Part shown: positions 23,097-29,574 of the stretch, one piece after another
Layout of the letters: each line of letters begins with the position of its first letter
How positions within the stretch are numbered: the first letter of the stretch is position 1
Assembly: GCA_964639205.1 (NCBI GenBank)
Contig: CAZXCG010000019.1
Location: 1 to 29,574 of the forward strand
DNA length: 29,574 bases
Direction: 5' to 3'
Source: CAZXCG01 sp964639205
Lineage (GTDB): Bacteria; Bacillota; Clostridia; Oscillospirales; Acutalibacteraceae
Notes under the pieces: model-generated
Told to the model about the DNA's origin: nothing
Seen by the model: only the letters and a program-made list of their open reading frames with translations
Database searches by the model: none
Position numbers and translations under genes: made by a program

Positions 23097-24167
23097 TCAG
23101 TTCATCATAGCTATAAAATCGTCGAACAAAAACTCGGTATCGAGAGGGCCGCCGCATGCTTCCGGATGAAACTGCACCGAAAAAGCGGGTCGGTTGGTAT
23201 AGGTTACGCCCTCGCAGGTGTTGTCATTCCCGTTTACAAAGGAAACCTCCGCATTGTCCGGCAAACTGCCGCTGACTACGGCATAGCCGTGATTTTGACT
23301 GGAAATATAAACTCTGGAGGAGCTGACCTCTTTAACAGGCTGGTTTGCTCCGCGGTGACCGTATTTAAGCTTCTCGGTTTTCGCGCCCATTGCAAGCGCC
23401 AAAAGCTGATGACCCAGACATATGCCGAAAACCGGAATTCCGGACTGCATAAATTTTCTGAGCTCCGTAATTATTCCCGTGTTTTCGCAGGGGTCGCCCG
23501 GTCCGTTCGAAAGCATAAGCCCGTCGGGGTTAAGCTCGAGGATCTGCTCCGCCGTTGTATCGGCGGGAACAACCGTCACATTGCAGCCGCGCTTTAAGAG
23601 CATTCTTTCAATGTTTCCCTTTGCTCCGAAGTCCCACAGCACAACGCGGTATTTACCTTCTGCCGAATTTTCGGTATGGCGCGACCCCGCGGTAACGCTT
23701 TTTACCGCGTTTAAAACGCGGAAAGACCTTATTTTTTCAAGCTTGCTGTCCATATCGTCAAGCGAATAGGCAACGCAGCAGTTCATAACTCCCTGCTCGC
23801 GCACAATGCGTGTGACCCTGCGCGTGTCTATGGCATAAATTCCGGGTATGTTTTCCCGCTTTAAAAAAGTGTCAAGATCCTCTTCGCAACGGAAATTGGA
23901 GGGCTCCTGACACCATTCTCTTACAATATACGCGCTGAGCGCCGGCTTGCTGCTTTCAAAATCTCGGGGAATAACTCCGTAATTGCCTATTAAAGGGAAC
24001 GTCTGCATAACCACCTGCCCATAGTAGCTGGGGTCGGTTATGGTTTCCAAATATCCAACCATAGAGGTTGTAAAAACGAGTTCTCCCGTAACTTCCCTTT
24101 TAGCTCCGAAGGACTTCCCCTTAAAGACTTCTCCGTTTGCCAAAATCAAATATGCTGCGTCGCTCAT
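23097..24167 (-). CDS. carA: Carbamoyl-phosphate synthase small subunit
   Basis: CarA hydrolyses glutamine and passes ammonia to CarB through a tunnel. The 356-residue protein has the CPSase small-chain N-terminal domain (about 1-140, with TTSMVGYLETITDPSYYGQ) and a class I glutamine amidotransferase domain. The nucleophile elbow is FGICLGHQLLALA, and the His/Glu pair stands in VQFHPEACGGPLDTEF. AAGGA lies about ten bases before the ATG. It is 22 bases downstream of the ANTAR gene and 21 bases upstream of carB, so the three are probably one transcript. Confidence 0.96.
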   Translation of the reverse strand: MSDAAYLILANGEVFKGKSFGAKREVTGELVFTTSMVGYLETITDPSYYGQVVMQTFPLIGNYGVIPRDFESSKPALSAYIVREWCQEPSNFRCEEDLDTFLKRENIPGIYAIDTRRVTRIVREQGVMNCCVAYSLDDMDSKLEKIRSFRVLNAVKSVTAGSRHTENSAEGKYRVVLWDFGAKGNIERMLLKRGCNVTVVPADTTAEQILELNPDGLMLSNGPGDPCENTGIITELRKFMQSGIPVFGICLGHQLLALAMGAKTEKLKYGHRGANQPVKEVSSSRVYISSQNHGYAVVSGSLPDNAEVSFVNGNDNTCEGVTYTNRPAFSVQFHPEACGGPLDTEFLFDDFIAMMN

Positions 24168-24189
24168 CGTTTTACATTCCTTTCTGCTT

Positions 24190-24762
24190 TTAAATTCCGT
24201 AGGTTTTAATAATCTGCTTGGCTATTTCAAGCTTTGTCAGGCGCATATCCATAGCCTGCTTTTCAAGGTAGCGGTGCGCCTGGGTCTCTGTCATCGACAA
24301 AGTTTCTATGAGCAGGCACTTGGCTCTGTCAACAAGCTTAATCTCTTCAACCGTGTTTTTGAGTTTATCGTTTTCGTTAATAATGGCCGTCATCTTGCTT
24401 CTGAGGCAATCGACGAACATAAGATAGTGGTGAAACAGATGCCGGTCTATCGGCTTTCCGATCACCAGTATTCCGCAGGCGGTGCATTTTTCGACAATTT
24501 CATCCGTAATGTATTTGCCGTTTATTGCGGCAACAACGCAGGAGCGCGTTGTTTTGGCGGCGCATAACGCCGTTTCAAGGGCATTGCCGCCTTTTAACGG
24601 AGCGTTTACAAAAACAAGGTCGAAGGTCTCTTTTTCAAGGAGCGCTTTAACCTCCTCCTGTGCGGAAGCAGCCGAAATCACGGTGAAATTCTCTTCCCTG
24701 AGAATTCCGACCACAGCGTTCAGGTCCTGTTTGCTTGCGGAAACAACCAACGCTTTGCGCAT
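24190..24762 (-). CDS. ANTAR-domain RNA-binding regulator with degenerate receiver
   Basis: A receiver-like fold (about 1-115), a coiled linker, and a C-terminal ANTAR domain (about 130-185, with VDRAKCLLIETLSMTETQA and YLEKQAMDMRL) make up 190 residues. ANTAR proteins bind paired hexaloop hairpins in mRNA leaders and block terminators. The normal phosphoacceptor Asp is Asn53 here (FDLVFVNAPL), and the acidic pair after the first strand is absent (LVVSASKQD), so phosphorylation is unlikely. The lysine in IGKPID is kept. The ATG at 24762 has AGGTGG five bases upstream; ATG 24765 and GTG 24771 are too close to that site. It precedes carA by 22 bases, which suggests a link to glutamine or nitrogen status. 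That is inference. Confidence 0.88.
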   Translation of the reverse strand: MRKALVVSASKQDLNAVVGILREENFTVISAASAQEEVKALLEKETFDLVFVNAPLKGGNALETALCAAKTTRSCVVAAINGKYITDEIVEKCTACGILVIGKPIDRHLFHHYLMFVDCLRSKMTAIINENDKLKNTVEEIKLVDRAKCLLIETLSMTETQAHRYLEKQAMDMRLTKLEIAKQIIKTYGI

Positions 24763-24776
24763 CATTACCACCTAAC

Positions 24777-24812
24777 GAATTATTATAATTGATACAGAGC
24801 GCTTTATAATTC
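24777..24812 (-). promoter_or_regulatory. Inverted repeat and -10-like box upstream of the ANTAR gene
   Basis: GAATTAT (24812-24806) pairs with ATAATTC (24783-24777) in the minus strand, and a TATAAT box (24787-24782) overlaps the right arm. No good -35 box stands 17 bases upstream. A second candidate, TATACT about 40 bases further upstream, has TTGCCT 18 bases before it, and that TTGCCT comes from repeat copy 4. Which one is used is unclear. Confidence 0.35.
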
Positions 24813-24837
24813 TTTATAGGAAGTATAAAACATTTTG

Positions 24838-24884
24838 TATAACTTAGGCAAAAATGTTCCCCGCTTCTGAGGCGGCTGCTGTTC
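24838..24884. repeat. Intergenic repeat copy 4 (inverted, partial)
   Basis: The plus strand reads TATAACTTAGGCAAAAATG followed by CCCCGCTTCTGAGGCGG. This is the reverse complement of copy 1 with a few changes (an extra T before the C run, and C to T in the stem). It lies between the 6S RNA terminator and the ANTAR gene and may supply part of a promoter for the latter. Confidence 0.7.
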
Positions 24885-24918
24885 AAAAAAACGCTTTACC
24901 GATTCACATTGATAAAGC
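24885..24918 (-). terminator. Intrinsic terminator downstream of the 6S RNA-like gene
   Basis: In the minus-strand RNA GCTTTATC (24918-24911) pairs with GGTAAAGC (24900-24893; one U-G pair) around a ten-base loop, followed by G and then seven T. It supports a minus-strand transcript through 24927-25121. Confidence 0.75.
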
Positions 24919-24926
24919 ACGCCGCA

Positions 24927-25121
24927 ATAAAATCACCCCGCTCGACCGTGTGGCGGTAACAATAACCTGCCTACGAAAGTAAACAGGTGGGTGCCCGCCT
25001 TTCAGCTTCAGGCTCCCTCCATCCCCTGCGGGGGAGGTCTGCGCACCGCTGAAAGAGCAAAGCTCCCGATTTAAAGGTTGTAGGGTTATTAACCGCCAAC
25101 ACGCATCAAGCAGGGCAATAA
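24927..25121 (-). ncRNA. ssrS: 6S RNA-like regulator of RNA polymerase
   Basis: No protein fits this 300-base gap. The minus-strand RNA closes on itself over its whole length: ATTGCCCTGCTTGA (from 25119) pairs with TCGAGCGGGGTGAT (to 24932). Then TTGGCGGT pairs with ACCGCC, leaving a large unpaired region (TAATAACCCTACAACC opposite GGTTATTGTT), followed by an apical arm. A closing stem, a central bubble and an apical arm within about 190 bases is the 6S RNA plan, which mimics an open promoter and holds housekeeping RNA polymerase. The segment GGGCACCCACCT resembles what I recall from clostridial 6S RNAs. Ends are approximate. A T run right after the closing stem and a terminator at 24885-24918 agree with this strand. 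No strong promoter was seen upstream. Confidence 0.7.
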
Positions 25122-25196
25122 GCAATTATTTGATTTCGATTTTGATTTTAAAATTACAGCTCCCGCTGAAATTCCCAACCGAGGTCTGCACCCGGG

Positions 25197-25511
25197 TTAT
25201 TCCCCGTCCTCCGCGTCTTCGTCCTCGTCGTAAAACATTTCCTCAAAATGAGCTTCGAAAATCTCGGCAAGGCTGTCAAGGAGGTCGTCGTCTTCAACCT
25301 CGGCAAGCTCCTGTTCGCCGTCTGCGTCTATGACTTCCATAATGTAATATTCGCCGCTGTCCTCCACAGCGTCCTCTGCGTCTTCAAAAAAAGGATACAG
25401 CGCATAATATTCCTTATCGTCGCGGACAATTGTGTCAAGAATTTCAAAGCTGTGCTCTTGGTTATCCTCATCGAGCAAGGTGATTATATCCGGTGCAAAT
25501 TCATTATCCAT
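25197..25511 (-). CDS. DUF1292 family acidic protein
   Basis: This is a small, very acidic 104-residue protein of the DUF1292 (YrzB-like) family, function unknown. The N-terminal half (DIITLLDEDNQEHSFEILDTI, then YYALYPF) and the middle EYYIMEVIDADGE match the family. The C-terminus is a long Asp/Glu stretch (YDEDEDAEDGE). The ATG at 25511 was chosen over a GTG at 25520 that nearly touches the GAGGGG site; spacing to the ATG is ten bases. It has its own strong promoter and is not coupled to the LCP gene upstream. In Bacillus the relative lies near yrrK, so the present context is different. Confidence 0.85.
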   Translation of the reverse strand: MDNEFAPDIITLLDEDNQEHSFEILDTIVRDDKEYYALYPFFEDAEDAVEDSGEYYIMEVIDADGEQELAEVEDDDLLDSLAEIFEAHFEEMFYDEDEDAEDGE

Positions 25512-25538
25512 TGAAAGCACGCCCCTCTCTTAAATTAC

Positions 25539-25567
25539 ATTTTACTCTGTTTGCGCTTATTAGTCAA
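25539..25567 (-). promoter_or_regulatory. Sigma-A promoter of the DUF1292 gene
   Basis: On the minus strand TTGACT (25567-25562) and TAAAAT (25544-25539) are separated by 17 bases. The predicted start near 25532 gives a leader of about 20 bases that contains the AGAGAGGGG ribosome binding site. Confidence 0.85.
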
Positions 25568-25626
25568 TAGCTTTTAAAGATTTAAAAAATCTCAAAATTG
25601 TCAGAATTTTGTAACAAAGCCTCCGC

Positions 25627-26802
25627 TCAGTCCTTTTGCGTGTAAAACACATCGAGCAGAAGCTCGTACATTGCAATATCGTCCGGGGTAAACTCGGCTT
25701 TTCCGTCGCTCCCCTCGGAGACTGTCCCGGGAATAGAGCGGAAATCTATCCCGCTGCTGTATCCGCCGGAAAACATACAGGAGGTCAAATATGTTATCTG
25801 AGCCGCGCCGAAGCTTGAAACGGTGTACTCGCTCAGAGATGAGTAAAGCTTAACCGGGAAAGTAATGTCGTCTTTTGTCGCCGAAATAACCTTGGAAGCA
25901 AGCGCTTTTAAATATTCCTGCTGACGGCTCACGCGGTCGTTGTTTGAGTCGAGCTCCGCGGAATCTCTCGCCCTAAGGTATCCGACGGCGTCGCTTCCGC
26001 TGAGATTTACCTTTTCTCCGCTTTTTACAACGGTTCCGCTTGCAAGGGTAAGATCCTCCCCGGCAACAATCTCCACTCCGCCCACAGCGTCGTTGAGTAT
26101 TCCGATGCCCTCAAGGTCAACTGCCGCATAGGAGTTAATGGGTATGCCGTAAAGCAGTCTTGAAACGGCGCTGACGGTATTTTCACAGCTCGATTCCTTG
26201 CCGTCGCCGTAAGCGTAAGCCAGACAGATTTGCTTTTTCTGCGTTCCTATATAAGCGCCGTCAGAGGAGTAAACGTCAATATCCGCCATGGAATCTCTGG
26301 AAACGGAAATCGCCGTCGATTTACCCGTTGCCGTGTCCATAGCAAACAGAATGAGGGTGTCCGCCTGCCCGGAGGTTCCGGGGTTGGTTAAATCCTCGGA
26401 AAACTCCGCAACGTCAACGCCCATACAGAGAATTGCCGTCATGTTTTCGTTAAATACGTAGGTGTGGCCGTTGTAGGTAACGGTCTTGCCGCTTTCGTCG
26501 GCAACGATATTTCCTTCCGGCTGCTCGATTACGGCGTCCTCGTAGCCGAGCAGAGAGCTTCTGCCCATTTCTTTGAGAATAAAAAACGCCGAAACGCCGA
26601 TGATTGCAAGCGCCAGAACAACCGCCAAAATTATAAGCAGAACCTTTTTGGCGCGGCTTTTACCGCCTTTATTTTTGCCGTCCTTTTTATTTTTATGCTT
26701 TGGCTGATTCCCGGAGGTATTCCCCGCCTCCTGCTTAAAGTGTCTGCCGCCCGAGCCGTACTCTCCGCTTGCGGGGAAACCGTCATTTTGTTGGTTGATC
26801 AT
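25627..26802 (-). CDS. LytR-CpsA-Psr family cell-wall polymer ligase
   Basis: LCP proteins attach teichoic acids or capsule polymers from lipid carriers to peptidoglycan on the outer face of the membrane. The 391-residue protein has a hydrophilic, Lys-rich N-terminal cytoplasmic region (1-53), one transmembrane helix (about 54-76) and the extracellular LCP domain. Typical residues appear in ILCMGVDVAEFS, ADTLILFAMD, ISVSRDSM (pyrophosphate-binding arginine and aspartate) and NDRVSRQQEYLKALASK. The ATG overlaps the sortase stop by 20 bases and GGGAG lies about ten bases upstream, so the two genes are coupled. The substrate polymer is not known. Confidence 0.92.
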   Translation of the reverse strand: MINQQNDGFPASGEYGSGGRHFKQEAGNTSGNQPKHKNKKDGKNKGGKSRAKKVLLIILAVVLALAIIGVSAFFILKEMGRSSLLGYEDAVIEQPEGNIVADESGKTVTYNGHTYVFNENMTAILCMGVDVAEFSEDLTNPGTSGQADTLILFAMDTATGKSTAISVSRDSMADIDVYSSDGAYIGTQKKQICLAYAYGDGKESSCENTVSAVSRLLYGIPINSYAAVDLEGIGILNDAVGGVEIVAGEDLTLASGTVVKSGEKVNLSGSDAVGYLRARDSAELDSNNDRVSRQQEYLKALASKVISATKDDITFPVKLYSSLSEYTVSSFGAAQITYLTSCMFSGGYSSGIDFRSIPGTVSEGSDGKAEFTPDDIAMYELLLDVFYTQKD

Positions 26803-27565
26803 CTGTTAACACTCCCTGTACCAAATAGCGGTAATTTGAATCGCCTATGCAAGTGCTTAGTGTAATAATTTTGTCTTCAACCGTAACGTCAACGCCGCTG
26901 CGCACGTTCACAATCAGGGATTTCGGATTGAGGGCAAACTCAAGATATTCGGCGAAAACCTCTTTGTCGGAAAAATCGAAGGAATTAAGTATGTGGCGGT
27001 TGTCGTATCTGTATGCGGAGAAAATCTCGTAAGTAAGGATATGTCCCGGGGTGTAAATATAAATGTAGGGATTTTCGTCAAAAAACTCCTCATCGCGGAA
27101 AAGGTGCAGGTTTTGGAACATGGAGCCGTCGAGCATATTGTGCCCGTAAAGGACCGTGTTCGGGTCGGTAAAATCCTTGCTGTTCTTCATTTCGGTGTAT
27201 ATCATACCCGCAAATTCATACTCTTTGTTGATGTTGTGGCTTAAATAAAAGGAGTCGTCGGAAGAGCTTTGGGCAACCGGGTAATCTATGTTTGTGTTCG
27301 GTATTCTTATCCAGGCGTAAACATCGGGATTAACGGCAATAAGCTCGTCAAAATTTATCGGGTTGTCTTCAAGCTCGGTTGCTTCCTCGGTCTCTTCGGT
27401 TTCTGCGGATTCAGCCTCGGTAACCGGAGAAGTATATTCGGAATAATCCTGCTGCGCGGTATTTCTGTGCAGAACGCACCAAATCAACACGGCAATGCAG
27501 ACAATAAAGACAAAAAGCGCAATAAAAAAAACCGCCCTTGCCCTGCGTTTGTTTTTTTGTTCCAT
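26783..27565 (-). CDS. srtB: Class B sortase
   Basis: Sortases cut a C-terminal sorting signal and link proteins to the cell wall. The 260-residue protein has an N-terminal signal anchor (about 11-32), a Glu/Thr-rich spacer, and the sortase fold with catalytic His142 in LYGHN, Cys239 in TLSTC and Arg246 in NYRYLV. The TLSTC box and the NTNIDYPVAQ segment are typical of class B. It is first in a two-gene operon with the LCP gene, under a strong promoter. The adjacent secreted protein has no LPXTG- or NPQTN-like signal at its C-terminus, so the substrate must be elsewhere. Confidence 0.93.
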   Translation of the reverse strand: MEQKNKRRARAVFFIALFVFIVCIAVLIWCVLHRNTAQQDYSEYTSPVTEAESAETEETEEATELEDNPINFDELIAVNPDVYAWIRIPNTNIDYPVAQSSSDDSFYLSHNINKEYEFAGMIYTEMKNSKDFTDPNTVLYGHNMLDGSMFQNLHLFRDEEFFDENPYIYIYTPGHILTYEIFSAYRYDNRHILNSFDFSDKEVFAEYLEFALNPKSLIVNVRSGVDVTVEDKIITLSTCIGDSNYRYLVQGVLTDDQPTK

Positions 27566-27594
27566 AACGGCAGCCGTCCTTTCTTACGCTGCTA

Positions 27595-27623
27595 ATTATA
27601 TACCGAAACGCGCTTTAAGTCAA
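27595..27623 (-). promoter_or_regulatory. Sigma-A promoter of the sortase-LCP operon
   Basis: On the minus strand TTGACT (27623-27618) and TATAAT (27600-27595) are separated by 17 bases, close to consensus. The predicted start is near 27588, about 23 bases before the sortase ATG. Confidence 0.9.
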
Positions 27624-27650
27624 CACCGCGTTTGCTCCGCGCGCGCCGAA

Positions 27651-27677
27651 CGCCCTCCCGTTTAAAGCGGGAGGGCG
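27651..27677. terminator. Strong hairpin between the surface protein gene and srtB
   Basis: CGCCCTCCCG (27651-27660) pairs perfectly with CGGGAGGGCG (27668-27677) around a seven-base loop. It is 46 bases after the surface protein stop, in the right place for a terminator, but no T run follows the stem on the minus strand (TTCGG). It may act as a weak terminator or 3'-end protector. Confidence 0.5.
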
Positions 27678-27722
27678 CTTAAAAAATTTATGGAAGACAA
27701 GCGGGTGTAAATTTAAACGGTT

Positions 27723-29574
27723 TTACTGCGCCGTTACCGAGCTGAGCGCGTTGAGCGTTTGAACGTTGCTAAGGTAAACAGTATTGTCGACAACAACGTA
27801 AGCGTACAGGTTGCTTTGAGGAGCCGAGGCAAAGCTGAAGCGGTGCAGGTACCTGCCCTTGTTGGTAAGGGATTTAGAGCTGCTATAAGCGCTCGATTTA
27901 ATAACGTTTGTAACCGAGGTATCTGCTGTTCCGCTGATATAAGCTTTAATATCAGCTTCCTCTACGCTCGGGCTTGCAATCACCATACCGAAGTCGGTGA
28001 CTGTCTCGAGCATTTTGCCGTTCGCGTCAACAACGTTAAAGAAGCTTACGGGGATTTCAACCACATTGCTGCTGCCGCTTATGCTGTAGATAGGCTCCGG
28101 AATGTACGCGCCCACGGCGTCGTCCTCATCCGAATAAACCGCGGTGATTGTCATGTTGGTTGTGGCAACGTAGTTAAACGCTTTGGAATCGGCAATTTTT
28201 GTTCCGTCCGCAAGCTGCCAGCAACTGAAGGCAGCGCCCGCAGAATCCGTGCCTTCGGCTGTAATTTCCGTGAAGTTTTGGTTATATCCCTTTGTTTCGG
28301 TAAATTGTTCGCTGCCTACATTTGCAATTACGGTGTAGCGAGCTGCGGATTTTGTTACCGGAAGGGTAAAGTCAGCGTTAGTTGAGGAGGTTAAATCCTC
28401 GGAAGGCGCTTCGACCGTATAGTCAAATTCTATGTTGTTATAGGGCTCAAGCGAGGTGGCAACCAGGGCGGCGGCGGCTTCGTCCGGAGTAATTACGTTT
28501 ACGAGCCTGTGCGCCGCGTCTATGGAAGCTAAGCTGTCTGTTTCGCCTTCAACAATCAGATTAACGTTGCTTGCGTCGCCTATATACTCAAATATTTTAA
28601 TTTCGCTTGCGGTAACATAGGTGTTGTAAGCGCTGTAAGCCACAAGGCGAACATATCGGCATTCAATCGGGAAATTAAAATATACCGGCTGGGTGTCGTA
28701 ATTCGCGGTTATAAACGTGCCGGAAGCCACAACGGTATGCGTTGCGAAATCCTCCGCGTCGGAAACCCAAACCTCGTAATTTTCTATTACGTTTCCGCTG
28801 TTAGCTTGTGTAGTTCTGCATTTGTAGGAGATAGCGCCGATCGCCTTAGTCTCCCCAAAGCCGGTTTGAATCCAAATGGGGTCAGATTCCGAGGGCGCGG
28901 CGGTGGAGCCGGAGCCGCCGCCGTTTGAATAATTTGAATGCCACCAGTTGCTGTCATTGTTGTTAAAAGCATATCCTGCGGGGCCGTCGTTGTCGTTGTT
29001 TGCATAGGAGTTAGCGGAAGCGTTGGCGTACAGCACGCTGTCCTCGCCGCCGGGGATTTCCGCAAGGTTGTCTGCGTCGGTTGTAAGTCCGTTGTAGCCC
29101 TCCGCTATGGCGGTAAAGTTACCCGCTTTTGTGATGTTTACGGTGAAGCTACGCTCTGTGGAAATGAGGTCATTGTTTTCGTTATACCAGCCGTTAAAGG
29201 TCATACCTTCTATTGAGACGGAATCAACGGAATAGGTAACGGTCGCGTCGTTATATAAGCCCTCTTTTTCGGGCGTGCAAATTTCAAACTTGCTTAAAAC
29301 CACGTTTGACGCATAATAGCTGTTATAAGTGTCAACAGCGGAAACGGCAATCAAAATGCCCTGCGCGTCCTCAACGGGTTCGTCCAAAAGGACGGTAACG
29401 TCGTAGGGGTCGGAGGTGTCTCGGCTTACCGTAAAGTAGCCGTTGGTGTCGCGCTCAACGCCGCCGTTGACTGTGCCGGTGTATTGAGTACCCCAATCAT
29501 CGGATGTTGAATCCTTTGTAAGAGCTTGCGTCGGGAAATAGATTTTAAAGGTGGTCGGAACGTTTGCGCCGGGG
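27723..29574 (-). CDS. Secreted multidomain protein with discoidin (F5/8 C) domain, 5' end outside window
   Basis: The frame is open to the right edge, so about 616 C-terminal residues are visible and the N-terminus is lost. A beta-rich segment comes first, then a repeat-like unit with FNGWYNENNDLISTERSF and AGNFTAIAEG. A discoidin-type carbohydrate-binding domain follows, with YAFNNNDSNWWHSNYSNG, PIWIQTGFGETKAIGAISY and CRYVRLVAYSAYNTYVTASE. More beta-sandwich regions follow, with another unit (CWQLADGTKIADSKAFNYVA...ITAVY) of the InlB/Listeria-Bacteroides repeat kind. It ends LNALSSVTAQ without a sorting motif, membrane segment or dockerin. Composition (Asn, Ser, Thr, Ala rich, few Cys) fits an exported adhesin or polysaccharide-binding protein. 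Its exact role cannot be told. Confidence 0.8.
   Translation of the reverse strand, partial: PGANVPTTFKIYFPTQALTKDSTSDDWGTQYTGTVNGGVERDTNGYFTVSRDTSDPYDVTVLLDEPVEDAQGILIAVSAVDTYNSYYASNVVLSKFEICTPEKEGLYNDATVTYSVDSVSIEGMTFNGWYNENNDLISTERSFTVNITKAGNFTAIAEGYNGLTTDADNLAEIPGGEDSVLYANASANSYANNDNDGPAGYAFNNNDSNWWHSNYSNGGGSGSTAAPSESDPIWIQTGFGETKAIGAISYKCRTTQANSGNVIENYEVWVSDAEDFATHTVVASGTFITANYDTQPVYFNFPIECRYVRLVAYSAYNTYVTASEIKIFEYIGDASNVNLIVEGETDSLASIDAAHRLVNVITPDEAAAALVATSLEPYNNIEFDYTVEAPSEDLTSSTNADFTLPVTKSAARYTVIANVGSEQFTETKGYNQNFTEITAEGTDSAGAAFSCWQLADGTKIADSKAFNYVATTNMTITAVYSDEDDAVGAYIPEPIYSISGSSNVVEIPVSFFNVVDANGKMLETVTDFGMVIASPSVEEADIKAYISGTADTSVTNVIKSSAYSSSKSLTNKGRYLHRFSFASAPQSNLYAYVVVDNTVYLSNVQTLNALSSVTAQ

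Noticed and set aside
24927..25121. SRP RNA, RNase P RNA, tmRNA or T-box leader
   Set aside because: The hallmark sequences of these RNAs (such as GGAAGGAAGCAG of SRP RNA, or a T-box motif) are absent, and the overall hairpin with a central bubble fits 6S RNA better.
24904..25125. 73-codon open frame on the minus strand
   Set aside because: It coincides almost exactly with the 6S RNA-like fold, has no good ribosome binding site, and its sequence matches no protein type I recognise.
1..29574. CRISPR array, transposon or prophage
   Set aside because: No regularly spaced direct repeats, transposase, integrase or phage structural genes were seen on either strand.

Overview
The window comes from a low-to-mid GC Gram-positive chromosome. 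It is most likely a gut-type member of the Clostridia, possibly Oscillospirales, but nothing here fixes the genus. The evidence is the Bacillus/Clostridium-type order yicC-remA-gmk-rpoZ-priA-def-fmt-rsmB-rlmN-prpC-prkC-rsgA-thiN, plus a YugP-type membrane protease, a DUF1292 protein, an ANTAR protein and a class B sortase. Strong AGGAGG-like ribosome binding sites and TTGACA-N17-TATAAT promoters fit the same group. Almost everything is on the minus strand; yebC is the only convincing plus-strand gene. No tRNA, rRNA, CRISPR array, transposase or phage gene is visible.

From right to left, in the direction of transcription: 29574-27723 is the 3' part of a large secreted protein with a discoidin (F5/8 C) domain. 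Then 27623-25627 is a cell-envelope operon with its own promoter, coding a class B sortase and a LytR-CpsA-Psr protein. Then come a small acidic DUF1292 protein with its own promoter, a 6S RNA-like noncoding RNA with a terminator, and an ANTAR regulator followed by carA and carB. The carB reading frame runs without a stop into a complete dapF, giving one 1351-residue CarB-DapF polypeptide. Plus-strand yebC converges on it across a shared bidirectional terminator.

From a promoter at 17856-17884 the long housekeeping cluster runs leftward: yicC, remA, gmk, rpoZ, priA, def, fmt, yugP-like, rsmB, rlmN, stp, prkC, rsgA, thiN and an HprK-like kinase. Genes overlap or lie within about 80 bases, apart from 138 bases before rpoZ and about 200 before the kinase gene. 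The cluster joins RNA quality control, nucleotide supply, replication restart, translation start and end processing (fmt/def), rRNA methylation, PASTA kinase/phosphatase signalling and ribosome assembly. A separate strong promoter drives rpsO-pnp, whose intercistronic region can fold into a long rod just before the pnp ribosome binding site. The left edge holds a broken peptidoglycan-binding domain.

The least ordinary observations are the CarB-DapF fusion with serine at a position that is normally a catalytic cysteine in DapF, a family of hairpin-rich intergenic repeats in at least four copies (one supplies the thiN stop codon), the structured pnp leader, and an ANTAR regulator with a non-phosphorylatable receiver next to carAB. 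No clearly new defence or mobile system was found.
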